Assembly (NCBI GenBank): GCA_030616265.1
Contig: JAUWXS010000008.1
Span: 1-13,247, forward strand
Direction: 5' to 3'
Source of the DNA: Dehalococcoidia bacterium
Lineage (GTDB): Bacteria > Chloroflexota > Dehalococcoidia > Dehalococcoidales > BS750m-G39
DNA: 13,247 nucleotides
Position numbers and translations under genes: made by a program. Within the stretch, counting starts at the first letter, position 1. Each line of letters opens with the position of its first letter. The notes below the pieces were generated by a model. That model was given only the letters and a program-made list of their open reading frames with translations. It ran no database searches and was not told where the DNA came from. Positions 1 to 6,908 of the stretch are shown one piece after another.

Positions 1-78
1 ACCCGCCCTACAAAAGGGTAGTGTCTCTAACCCTGCTTTTATTGGGGGGGGTGAAATCTCTAAATATATGGGGTGTCT

Positions 79-102
79 AAGAGGGGCGCTAGCCCCTCTT
101 TT
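79..102 (+). terminator. Hairpin, possible terminator of an upstream plus-strand gene
   Basis: A perfect 9-bp stem (AAGAGGGGC at 79-87 with GCCCCTCTT at 92-100) closes a 4-nt loop and is followed by only a short T run (99-102). It could end transcription of a plus-strand gene lying before the window, but the T tract is weak. It could equally be half of a repeated intergenic element together with the adjacent hairpin at 114-141. Confidence 0.4.
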
Positions 103-141
103 AAAAAAATAACTCCCCCTCTTCAAGATTGGAGAGGGGGA
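103..141 (-). terminator. Rho-independent terminator of the dUTPase gene
   Basis: Read on the minus strand, a C-rich/G-rich stem of about 11 bp (114-124 pairing with 131-141, including one G-T pair) closes a 6-nt loop. It is followed by a T-rich tail, with seven consecutive T residues over plus-strand positions 109-103. It lies about 28 bp beyond the stop codon of the minus-strand gene ending at 169, which is the expected place for its terminator. Confidence 0.7.
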
Positions 142-168
142 CACAGGGGGTGAGGTTGATAATAAAAA

Positions 169-684
169 CTACTCTATGTTCTCCCCTTGGTAAGCGCCTT
201 TATAGCCTTCTGTCTTCTGGCTCAGGCGCATGAAAATGAGTTGTATTACTCGGGCGTTTTTTTGCAGGCGAAACCCCTGGGGGTTATAGACCACCAGCAG
301 CGACTGGGAACGCCCTTCGTAGCCGGCATCCCACGCCGCCGTACCCACGGTAACGCCACAGCGGAGGAGGCTGGAGCGGGGTCTGCCTAAAGCCATAATG
401 TTCTTGGGCAGGTGGACAACCTCGTTGTAGGTGATGATATAGGCGCCGGGGACGAGGTCAATGAAGCCCAGCCCGTCGAAGACCAGCGGCGCCAGGTCGG
501 ACACCAGCCTCTGGCTGTTTTCAGCGGTTATCCTGCCCGACGACTGGAGTAGGGCTATCTCACGCAGGGTAAGGTCAACGCCGTTGGGCTGCACCTGCTC
601 TTCGAGGTCGATATAGCCTTCTATTAAGGGCGGTTTTTTCTTGAGTAGCCGCCTGATTTCCTGCTGGGAGAGAACGACAGTCAT
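169..684 (-). CDS. dut: dUTPase of the dCTP-deaminase/dUTPase superfamily
   Basis: This 171-residue protein likely hydrolyses dUTP to dUMP and pyrophosphate, keeping uracil out of DNA and feeding thymidylate synthesis in the cytoplasm. The superfamily nucleotide-binding motifs are visible: RPRSSLLRCGV at 101-111, AWDAGYEGRS at 117-126, NARVIQL at 143-149, and a C-terminal YQGEN at 165-169 like the flexible arm of archaeal-type Dut. Where dCTP deaminases have their catalytic Glu (the LEFYN strand in E. coli Dcd) this protein has LVVYN at 130-134, so Val131 replaces it. That argues for a dUTPase and against a deaminating or bifunctional enzyme. ATG 684 is preceded by GAAGGGG on the minus strand at good spacing. 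The gene diverges from the DegV gene and is followed by a strong terminator. The family is clear; the exact activity is inferred by eye alignment. Confidence 0.82.
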   Translation of the reverse strand: MTVVLSQQEIRRLLKKKPPLIEGYIDLEEQVQPNGVDLTLREIALLQSSGRITAENSQRLVSDLAPLVFDGLGFIDLVPGAYIITYNEVVHLPKNIMALGRPRSSLLRCGVTVGTAAWDAGYEGRSQSLLVVYNPQGFRLQKNARVIQLIFMRLSQKTEGYKGAYQGENIE

Positions 685-732
685 TTTTCCCCTTCAAGAT
701 ACATTTTATCACATACCTAGACTGGATAGGAA

Positions 733-780
733 TTGACAAGGTAGATAGGGGTTCTATTATAATGCAGCATCAGTTATAAT
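733..780 (+). promoter_or_regulatory. Sigma70-type promoter of the DegV gene with two -10 boxes
   Basis: A perfect -35 box TTGACA (733-738) is followed by TATAAT at 758-763 (19-bp spacer, with TATTAT at 755-760 giving a 16-bp alternative). A second TATAAT at 775-780 results from a tandem duplication. The first -10 is the likely one; the second is too far from this -35 to share it. The DegV start codon lies 63 bp past the first -10, behind the ribosome site AAAGGAGG at 813-820. Confidence 0.65.
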
Positions 781-790
781 GCAGCATCAG
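757..790. repeat. Perfect 17-bp tandem duplication carrying TATAAT
   Basis: TTATAATGCAGCATCAG occurs twice back to back (757-773 and 774-790) with no mismatch. Each copy contains a -10-like TATAAT and a small odd-centred palindrome, ATGCAGCAT. Because the copies are identical, the duplication is recent or maintained. It lies between the -35 box and the start codon of the DegV gene, so copy number would alter promoter geometry or leader length. Confidence 0.9.
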
Positions 791-825
791 TCCCTTGGGG
801 GGCTATTAATTTAAAGGAGGAATTT

Positions 826-1662
826 ATGACGGTAAAAATAGTTACCGATAGTACTGCCGACCTGCCTGAAGAGCTGGTCAAGGAGCTGGGGATTACCGTG
901 GTGCCCGTATATGTGCGCTTTGGCGATAAGGTCTACCGTGACCGGGTGGACATCAGCGAGGACGAGTTTTATGAGAGGTTGACACATGACCCTGTCCACC
1001 CCAACACTACTCAGCCGACTCCGCAGGATTTTGTTGATGTTTACCAGAAGCTGTCCCAGGAGGCTGACGGGATTATTTCTATTCATGTCACTAGCAAACT
1101 AAGCGGCACCTGTAATTCAGCGCTGATGGCCAAGGATATGATGGAGACGAAATGCCCCATTGAAGTGGTTGATTCAGAGACACTGAGCATGAGCATGGGC
1201 TTGATAGTTATCGCTGCCGCCACTGCGGCTAAGGCCGGGGAGAGTATGGACAAGGTGGTGGCAGAGGCAAAACAGGCTATCCCTAAGATGCATTTGCTGT
1301 TTCTTCTTGATACCCTGGAGTACCTCAAAAGGGGCGGGCGTATCGGTAAGGCGAAGGCACTACTGGGCTCAATACTGAGTGTAAAGCCGGTGCTTACTCT
1401 GAAAGATGGAGAACTGGTGCCGGCGGGTCAGGTCCGCACCCGGGCTAAGGGTATGGATAAGCTGTTTGAATTTGTCAAAGAGGTAGCCGATATTCAGGAT
1501 CTGGCTGTTGTCTACAACACCACCCCCGACGAAGCGCAGGCTCTGGCTGAGCGTATCGGTTCCGTATTTGACAAGGAAAAGATAAGGATGGCCAGGCTAG
1601 GACCAGGACTTGGGGTGCACGGTGGTCCAGGGGCAATGGTTGTAGCCATTAGAGGAGCATAG
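826..1662 (+). CDS. DegV family fatty-acid-binding protein
   Basis: This is a 278-residue cytoplasmic protein of the DegV/FakB family, whose members bind a long-chain fatty acid; in Firmicutes FakB presents it to the kinase FakA for phosphorylation. Family landmarks are KIVTDSTADLP at 4-14, TTQPTP at 61-66, the lipid-contacting region HVTSKLSGTCNSA at 87-99, VVDSETLSMSMG at 114-125, and the signature DTLEYLKRGGRIG at 162-174 followed by SVKPVL at 185-190. Length is normal for the family. ATG 826 has an excellent ribosome site (AAAGGAGG, 813-820). The gene is transcribed alone, diverging from the dUTPase gene, and no FakA-like kinase lies in the window, so its partner is unknown. A phospholipid or fatty-acid uptake role is inferred from the family only. 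Confidence 0.93.
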   Translation: MTVKIVTDSTADLPEELVKELGITVVPVYVRFGDKVYRDRVDISEDEFYERLTHDPVHPNTTQPTPQDFVDVYQKLSQEADGIISIHVTSKLSGTCNSALMAKDMMETKCPIEVVDSETLSMSMGLIVIAAATAAKAGESMDKVVAEAKQAIPKMHLLFLLDTLEYLKRGGRIGKAKALLGSILSVKPVLTLKDGELVPAGQVRTRAKGMDKLFEFVKEVADIQDLAVVYNTTPDEAQALAERIGSVFDKEKIRMARLGPGLGVHGGPGAMVVAIRGA

Positions 1663-1688
1663 TCAGCCGGCGGTCCTGGTTTTTGGTC

Positions 1689-1727
1689 GCGGGTAAGAGC
1701 CTCTCTGACCCTCGCTTACATTTCTTT
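1689..1727 (+). terminator. Imperfect hairpin after the DegV gene, possible terminator or attenuator
   Basis: GGGT at 1691-1694 pairs with ACCC at 1708-1711, AGAG at 1696-1699 pairs with CTCT at 1703-1706, and an outer GC/GC pair closes past a two-base bulge. A T-rich stretch (1716-1727) follows. The hairpin begins 27 bp after the DegV stop codon. It is weaker than the hairpin at 114-141, so the call is tentative. Its left arm can alternatively pair with a downstream octamer at 1781-1788. Confidence 0.35.
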
Positions 1728-1832
1728 ATCACTGTTTCACGGCAGGTTATCTCATGGCACCTTAAAAGAGGTGACGCCGCAGGCTCTTTGTGATAAAATG
1801 GCGGTTAAATATTCACCCGGGGAGGCGCTTAA

Positions 1833-2021
1833 ATGACAAAATCGGCTTGGGCCTGGGTCTGGTTTGGCCTGCTGCTGGCGCTGGATATTGCCATCCCCTG
1901 GTTTGTCCTTACCCATGTGGAAAAGATGAGCGCCGCCTTTTTGTTCTGGACGATATGGGCAGCGGCGGCTATTGCCAGCGCCTTTATCATCTTCCTCAAA
2001 TGGAGGGAGGTGAAGCCGTGA
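1833..2021 (+). CDS. Small two-helix membrane subunit of the sodium:solute symporter
   Basis: This is a 62-residue protein with two hydrophobic segments (about 5-27 and 33-56) joined by a short polar turn (THVEKM) and ending in a basic tail, WREVKP. Genes for small two-helix proteins of this size often sit immediately before sodium:solute symporter genes and are thought to be accessory or stabilising subunits; the biochemical role is mostly unproven. ATG 1833 is preceded by GGGGAGG (1818-1824). Its TGA stop (2019-2021) overlaps the GTG start of the symporter by 4 bp, indicating translational coupling and a shared complex. The longer reading frame from ATG 1790 in the neighbouring frame runs across this gene and is not a credible start for the symporter. 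Confidence 0.75.
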   Translation: MTKSAWAWVWFGLLLALDIAIPWFVLTHVEKMSAAFLFWTIWAAAAIASAFIIFLKWREVKP

Positions 2022-3520
2022 GCGTTACCTTCTGGATAGGGTTCGGCATTGCCGTCTATATAGCGGTGGGGTTGGGCATCGCCCTGATGGCCCGGCGGCA
2101 GCTGGGGGCGGGGGTGAGCGAATTCTTTCTGGCCAACCGCAAGCTCGGCGGCTTTGTTTCGGCTCTGACCTACAGCGCCACCACCTACAGTGCCTTTATG
2201 ATGATAGGCTTGGCCGGTTTGACCTATCTTACCGGCGTTGGAGCCCTGGGCTTTGAGTTAACCTATCTCTGTGGCATGTTCATGATGGTCTTCTTCCTGC
2301 CCCGCTTCTGGCTGGTGGGCAAGAAGTACGGCTATATCTCGCCCATGGAGCTTCTTAGCGACCGCTACCAGAACAAGGGGGTAGGGGCTACCGCCGCCAT
2401 CTTAGCCCTGGTCTTTCTAGTGCCTTATGGTGCCGTCCAACTTATGGGTGTTGGCTACCTGATGAACGGCATCAGCGGGGGGGAAATCCCGGTGGTGGTG
2501 GGGATTATAATCGCCGTGGTCTGCGCTATTGCCTGGTCAAGAATTGCCGGTCTGCGCTCGGTGGCCTGGACCGATGCCTTTCAGGCTCTCCTTATGATTA
2601 CGGTCTCGGCGGTGGTGCTGGGGGTGGTGATTAATGCCCTGGGCGGCTTCGGCGCCTTTTTCGGTAAGCTGGAGTCGGCGGTACCAGGGCTGCTGACCGT
2701 GCCCACAGCTAAGGGGTCGTGGAACCTTAACATGTTTATCGGGCTGGCTCTACCCTGGCTCTTCTTTTTAATCTCCAACCCCCAGGTGAGCCAGCGGCTA
2801 TTTATTCCCAAGTCGGTCACCGCCATGAAGCAGATGCTGGGCGGTTTCCTTATCTTCGGCTTTATCTATACCCTGATATCGGTGTTATGGGGGTTCGGTG
2901 CCACCCTGCTGGTACCCGGTCTGGAGAACGCCGACCTGGCCACGCCGAGGCTGCTGTCTCTGACCATGATACCTACCGGTCTGGCTATAGTGGTCATGAT
3001 TGGTATTACCGCCGCCGCTATCTCCACCATTGATTCCATCCTGCTCACCCTGTCCTCGGTGTGGGCGCGCGATATCCACAAGGGCCTGATTAATCCCAAG
3101 GTTTCGGAGAAGGGGGAGCTGAGGGTGGGGCAGTGGGTTATCCCCATTATGGCTATCATCGCCTTTGTCTTTGCCTGGTGGGCGGCGGGCAAGACCGGTT
3201 TGGACTTTATGATTGCCCCCCTGGCTTCGGCGGCTTCGGCCGGTCTTCTGATGGCCGTGCCGACGATATTCGGCGCCTTTTTCTGGAAGCGGGGGACTGC
3301 CTTCGGGGCCATTGTCAGCATGATTGTCGGCGCTATTATCGTCCTCGTCTTTCAGCTAACCGGCTGTAAGCCACTGGGGTGGTGGCCGGGAGTGTGGGGA
3401 TTTGTCGTCTGCGTGCCGCTTTTCGTTATCGTGAGCCTAGCCACCAAGCCGCCCCGGGAGAAGGCGGAGGAGTTTATCGGCTACCTCAAGGGGGCGCTGA
3501 AGAAGGGCCGGTTTATTTAG
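2018..3520 (+). CDS. Sodium:solute symporter (SSS family, PanF-like)
   Basis: This 500-residue integral membrane protein, with about 13 hydrophobic segments, should couple inward sodium flux to uptake of a small organic solute. SSS features are EFFLANRKLGGF at 35-46, SATTYSAFMMIG at 53-64 in the first core helix, the family signature region AWTDAFQA at 183-190, NPQVSQRLF at 254-262, and STIDSILLTLSS at 336-347. The last segment carries the Ser/Thr residues that form the conserved Na2 sodium site. The start is GTG 2018, with GGAGGGAGG at 2002-2010 lying inside the end of the small upstream gene; ATG 1790 would add a non-hydrophobic, unrelated N-terminus. The substrate cannot be read from the sequence. 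Nearby methyltransferase and acyl-CoA genes make a betaine, amine or organic acid plausible (inference). The gene ends 6 bp before the convergent cupin gene, with no clear terminator between. Confidence 0.9.
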   Translation: MSVTFWIGFGIAVYIAVGLGIALMARRQLGAGVSEFFLANRKLGGFVSALTYSATTYSAFMMIGLAGLTYLTGVGALGFELTYLCGMFMMVFFLPRFWLVGKKYGYISPMELLSDRYQNKGVGATAAILALVFLVPYGAVQLMGVGYLMNGISGGEIPVVVGIIIAVVCAIAWSRIAGLRSVAWTDAFQALLMITVSAVVLGVVINALGGFGAFFGKLESAVPGLLTVPTAKGSWNLNMFIGLALPWLFFLISNPQVSQRLFIPKSVTAMKQMLGGFLIFGFIYTLISVLWGFGATLLVPGLENADLATPRLLSLTMIPTGLAIVVMIGITAAAISTIDSILLTLSSVWARDIHKGLINPKVSEKGELRVGQWVIPIMAIIAFVFAWWAAGKTGLDFMIAPLASAASAGLLMAVPTIFGAFFWKRGTAFGAIVSMIVGAIIVLVFQLTGCKPLGWWPGVWGFVVCVPLFVIVSLATKPPREKAEEFIGYLKGALKKGRFI

Positions 3521-3526
3521 GGGCGG

Positions 3527-4066
3527 TTATGAACGCCGCTTAGACCCTTTCGGGAACTGCCAGACTGCTTCCTTACCCTCATACCCTTCATCAATAAACA
3601 TCATCCTATCCATCTCTCTTTCGGGCACCAGGTTTTTCAGCGATTTTTCGGTATGGGTGGGTTCCTGGTTGACCTGTATCATTATAAAGGGCCTGTCTAC
3701 CCTCTTAATGGTCCAGGGGCAGTGTATAAAATTCGGCGGTATATAGGTCACGGTGGACTTGGTGATGATATGTTTCTCCATCTCCGGGCCCATGCATAGT
3801 TCGACCTCGGCTCCCAGGTCAAATGGGTCATCCGGGTTCGTTCCGATGTGCATTAAGATTTCGGCGCTTTTGTGTATGTGCGGGCCGTGGGAAATCTGGT
3901 CCCACGAACTCACCCCGAAGAGCTCAGCCGGGGAAGGGAATACCCAGTTAACAAGATATCTGTTGCTCCCTTGAATTAAATCGCCATTAAGGTCAGCGAT
4001 AATTTTCATAGCCTCGCGCTCCGGACCGGGACTCGTGATAAAGTACTTGCCGTATTTTGCGGCCAT
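3527..4066 (-). CDS. Cupin-domain protein of unknown function
   Basis: This is a 179-residue soluble protein with one cupin beta-barrel. Motif 1 reads HIHKSAEILMHIG at 63-75, placing His63, His65 and Glu69 as metal ligands. Motif 2 includes IPPNFIH at 109-115, giving the fourth ligand His115, so a metal-binding site appears complete. No second domain is seen; the C-terminal third (about 135-179) is charged and of unknown role. ATG 4066 follows AAAGGAGG on the minus strand. The gene diverges from the acyl-CoA dehydrogenase pair across a 216-bp region with two facing promoters, suggesting joint control. It may be a small-molecule-binding enzyme (dioxygenase, isomerase or decarboxylase type) or a sensor; I cannot tell which. 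Confidence 0.8.
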   Translation of the reverse strand: MAAKYGKYFITSPGPEREAMKIIADLNGDLIQGSNRYLVNWVFPSPAELFGVSSWDQISHGPHIHKSAEILMHIGTNPDDPFDLGAEVELCMGPEMEKHIITKSTVTYIPPNFIHCPWTIKRVDRPFIMIQVNQEPTHTEKSLKNLVPEREMDRMMFIDEGYEGKEAVWQFPKGSKRRS

Positions 4067-4115
4067 TGTTTTCCTCCTTTTGATTAAGATTTATCCTTTG
4101 GTGCGCAGCGGGCTA

Positions 4116-4137
4116 GGCAAATTCTATGCTATTTGCC
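4116..4137. promoter_or_regulatory. 22-bp inverted repeat over the cupin promoter (candidate operator)
   Basis: GGCAAAT (4116-4122) and ATTTGCC (4131-4137) form a perfect 7-bp inverted repeat around an 8-bp centre. It covers the minus-strand -10 box (4121-4126) and part of its spacer, a geometry typical of repressor sites that block RNA polymerase. The regulator is not encoded in the window. Confidence 0.55.
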
Positions 4138-4149
4138 AGTACATTGCAA
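4121..4149 (-). promoter_or_regulatory. Sigma70-type promoter of the cupin gene
   Basis: On the minus strand, TTGCAA (4144-4149) and TAGAAT (4121-4126) are separated by exactly 17 bp. The predicted start falls near 4114, about 47 bp before the cupin start codon. Confidence 0.6.
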
Positions 4150-4197
4150 CAGGCATTGGAGCATTCTTTCTGGGCTGAAAATAAAAACCCTTTGTTA

Positions 4198-4226
4198 TTG
4201 CCAAACCGAAGTGTTTGTAGTAATAT
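4198..4226 (+). promoter_or_regulatory. Sigma70-type promoter of the acyl-CoA dehydrogenase operon
   Basis: TTGCCA (4198-4203) and TAATAT (4221-4226) are separated by exactly 17 bp. The predicted start is near 4233, inside a dyad at 4231-4251 and about 50 bp before the first acyl-CoA dehydrogenase. Confidence 0.6.
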
Positions 4227-4230
4227 CTCG

Positions 4231-4251
4231 GCTAGTTAGGTAAGACCTAGC
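4231..4251. promoter_or_regulatory. Dyad at the predicted start site of the acyl-CoA dehydrogenase operon
   Basis: TAGGT (4237-4241) and ACCTA (4245-4249) form a perfect inverted repeat with a 3-bp centre, nested within GCTAG (4231-4235) and CTAGC (4247-4251). It begins at the predicted +1, so it could be a DNA operator or a small hairpin at the 5' end of the transcript. Confidence 0.45.
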
Positions 4252-4282
4252 GGACTGAAAAAGGATTGCGGGAGGAGCCCCC

Positions 4283-5491
4283 ATGAATTTAGAGCATCTA
4301 TTAACCGATGAAGACCGCCAGGTCCGGAAGACAGTCAGGGAGTTTACCAAGAAAGAGATAATCCCCAACGCCAAGAAACTGGAAGCGGACTATAGTCTGG
4401 TTGAGGCAGTCCATCAAAAGCTTGTTGATATGGGGATTCAGGCGTTGGGATATCCTGCCGAGTACGGCGGGGGAGATGGCACCAATACCGCCCTGGGCAT
4501 TATCAGTGAGGAGTTGGCCAAAGGTGACGGGGGGATAAGCCTATCCGCAGGTATCAATTGGGGCATTATTCTTAAACCGGCAATAGTAGTCAAAAACAAG
4601 ACGGTTATGGATAGGTTCATTCCCAGTTTTTGTAGCGGCAAGTTGGCCTATGCCTGCCTTTCCATGACCGATGAAGCCGGAGGAGCCGATTCCGAGAATC
4701 CTCTCCTTGAGGGTGCCGGGATTAAGACCACCGCCAAGCTTGAGGGCGATGAATATGTCATAAACGGAAACAAGGCCTGGCCGACTCACGGCGGGATTGC
4801 GGAATGCTATTTGACCGTCTGCACCACTGACCCCAATGCGGGAGACGAAGGTGTTGCCCTGATTTATGTTCCCAAGGATACCCCGGGGCTGACATTCGGT
4901 AGGCCGGAAAAGAAGATGCTATTTAAGACATCGATAAATAGTACGGTACATTACGATAATGTTCGGGTACCCAAGGAGTTTCGGCTTGCCGGCCCCGGTA
5001 TGGATGCTAATATTTACCACTTTCTGGAATCGGGAACCGGGTGGCATTCGTCAACCATGGCACTGGGCATTGCCGAGCGTGCTTTTGAGATTGTGCTTGA
5101 GTATACTGGGACTCGCACGGGCGGATTCAAGCCGGTCAGGCAGCACAGCATGGTGGCCGGGATAATTGCCGATATGGCCATTGGACTGGATATGATGAGG
5201 GCAAGTGTCTATAACCTGAGTTGCATGATGGATCATCTTGACATATATGGTCCGCCGTGGTCACCGGTGTTTATATCCAAGGCAGCCGCCACCAGGGTCT
5301 TTGCCGGAGACACCGCTGTGGAAATAGTGAACAAAGGTGCCGAGCTGCTGGGCTCGATGGCGATTTCAGAGGACTTCCCCTATGAGAAGTGCCTGAGGGA
5401 TGCCAAGGCAACTCAGCTCTGGCTGGGAGGGCAGCAAATCTGCCGCTATCGCGTCGCCAGGGGTTATTATGATTTGAAGAACTGGGCTTAA
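4283..5491 (+). CDS. Acyl-CoA dehydrogenase family protein, atypical active site (1 of 2)
   Basis: This 402-residue protein shows the full acyl-CoA dehydrogenase order: an N-terminal helical domain (about 1-120), a beta-barrel flavin domain with LSMTDEAGGADSEN at 126-139 and VINGNKAW at 159-166, and a C-terminal helical domain with MALGIAERAFE at 259-269. The family normally oxidises acyl-CoA to enoyl-CoA with FAD, passing electrons to ETF. At the C-terminus, the usual YEGTNQIQR turn reads WLGGQQICR (380-388), so Leu381 replaces the catalytic Glu of medium-chain enzymes. The alternative Glu position of isovaleryl-CoA dehydrogenase holds Thr252. Alpha,beta-dehydrogenation by the normal base is therefore doubtful. 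ATG 4283 follows GGGAGGAG. The gene is first in an operon with a paralogue 41 bp downstream; neither ETF genes nor a CoA ligase are nearby. Confidence 0.88.
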   Translation: MNLEHLLTDEDRQVRKTVREFTKKEIIPNAKKLEADYSLVEAVHQKLVDMGIQALGYPAEYGGGDGTNTALGIISEELAKGDGGISLSAGINWGIILKPAIVVKNKTVMDRFIPSFCSGKLAYACLSMTDEAGGADSENPLLEGAGIKTTAKLEGDEYVINGNKAWPTHGGIAECYLTVCTTDPNAGDEGVALIYVPKDTPGLTFGRPEKKMLFKTSINSTVHYDNVRVPKEFRLAGPGMDANIYHFLESGTGWHSSTMALGIAERAFEIVLEYTGTRTGGFKPVRQHSMVAGIIADMAIGLDMMRASVYNLSCMMDHLDIYGPPWSPVFISKAAATRVFAGDTAVEIVNKGAELLGSMAISEDFPYEKCLRDAKATQLWLGGQQICRYRVARGYYDLKNWA

Positions 5492-5532
5492 GCAAGGGAT
5501 GACAAAAATTATAAATTCAAAGGAGGGAACCA

Positions 5533-6843
5533 ATGTTAGACCAGACCAGTCAATGGTACAAGTTACAGTATCCGGAGTGTTTCGTTAACGAAGAGGAGCG
5601 AATGCTGCAGAAGACGCTGGCCGATTTTACCGACAAGGAGATTATGCCGGTTCGGGACAAGATCGACGATGATGTCACCCATGAAAAAATAATCAACCCC
5701 ATCCTGAAGAAGTTACAGGTAGACCTTGGCTGCCAGAAAAACGCCATACCCAAAGATTACGGGGGGAACCAGTTGTCCATAGTCGGGTGTGCCCTGAAGC
5801 AGGAGCAGATAGCGCGCGGCGACTACGGCATAAGTATGCACAGCGCCGTCACCGAATGGGTGTGGGTACCGACTCTGCTAGCTCATCTGGCACCCTTTTC
5901 TCCAGCGGCGAAGGCATGGGCCAAAGCGGTGCTCGATGAATTTGCCCCCAGGTTCACCAGCAATGAGTTTCATGCCGGCTGTTTTAACATGAGTGAGACC
6001 GAGTCCGCCTGTGATATCGAGAATTCACTGAATGAGGGCAGAACGATAAAGGTGACGGCTAAGCTTGAGGGTAACGAGTGGGTAATCAACGGTAATAAGT
6101 TCTGGGCGTCTAATGCTGGAATTGCCGACCTCAACTGTGTGGTCTGCAACATGGACCCGAAGCTGGGGATAGATGCCTTTACCCTGGTTTATGTACCCGA
6201 ACCCTGGCCGGGTGTTTCCCACGGCAAGTTTGAGGTCAAATGCGGTATGCAGGCCGACCGGAACACCTCTACCTATTTTGACAATGTCAGGGTACCCAAG
6301 GAGTGGGGACTACAGGGGCCTGAAGCTTGGGCGCTCTTCAAAAATACCCTGGCTGCCCCCATGCCTCTGAATGCGGCACATGCCGTAGGTATTCTACAAG
6401 GGGCATTTGATGTCCTTCTTGAATATACGGGCGAGAGGGTGGCCGGTGGTAAACCAATCAGGAAGCACCTTTCATCGGCTACAATATTGGGCGAGATGGC
6501 CTCGGTAATCACTGTGGGCAGATCCGCTTTTCTGGAACTGGCTCATCAGTATGACCACATGGAGATTTATGGTGGCTGGGACACCGAGAGTATGATGGCT
6601 AAGGGACACGCTGTGCACGTGTTTATTACCACGAAACTGCCGGAGCTGATTCTGAAGGGGATGGAACTGATGGGTTGCTATGGTTATATCCGTGAAAACC
6701 ACTACGAGAAATACTACCGTGATGCAGCCGTAGCCAAGCTGGTTTTAGCCGGTGTGCAGTATGGTTACTTTGCCACCTGCCGGCAATTTTACGACCTGGA
6801 CTACTCTTCGTTCGGGCCGGGAAAGCTCAAGAAGCCGAGTTGA
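5533..6843 (+). CDS. Acyl-CoA dehydrogenase family protein, atypical active site (2 of 2)
   Basis: This 436-residue paralogue of the preceding gene shares its three-domain layout: helical N-terminus, flavin-domain landmarks CFNMSETESACDIEN at 150-164 and VINGNKFWASN at 184-194, and HAVGILQGAFD at 283-293. It ends in a similar RDA...FYDL segment (396-421). It has extra residues at the N-terminus and in the 115-145 region. The residue aligned with the catalytic Glu is Leu405 (LVLAGVQ), and the alternative position holds Pro276, so it too lacks the standard base. ATG 5533 follows AAAGGAGGG. The two genes probably form a heteromeric enzyme, as is known for some steroid-degrading acyl-CoA dehydrogenases, but that is inference. 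Other options are a reductase, a non-oxidative CoA-binding flavoprotein, or catalysis by a relocated residue. Confidence 0.87.
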   Translation: MLDQTSQWYKLQYPECFVNEEERMLQKTLADFTDKEIMPVRDKIDDDVTHEKIINPILKKLQVDLGCQKNAIPKDYGGNQLSIVGCALKQEQIARGDYGISMHSAVTEWVWVPTLLAHLAPFSPAAKAWAKAVLDEFAPRFTSNEFHAGCFNMSETESACDIENSLNEGRTIKVTAKLEGNEWVINGNKFWASNAGIADLNCVVCNMDPKLGIDAFTLVYVPEPWPGVSHGKFEVKCGMQADRNTSTYFDNVRVPKEWGLQGPEAWALFKNTLAAPMPLNAAHAVGILQGAFDVLLEYTGERVAGGKPIRKHLSSATILGEMASVITVGRSAFLELAHQYDHMEIYGGWDTESMMAKGHAVHVFITTKLPELILKGMELMGCYGYIRENHYEKYYRDAAVAKLVLAGVQYGYFATCRQFYDLDYSSFGPGKLKKPS

Positions 6844-6908
6844 GGACATATTTATTTATACAAGAGCTTGGACTGGGCGGTTAAAGATAAAAAGAACTGG
6901 CCTTGTTT

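Noticed and set aside
3521..3545. Possible shared terminator between the convergent symporter and cupin genes
   Set aside because: The GGCGGTT/AACGCC pairing needs a bulge, has no T run, and overlaps the cupin stop region.
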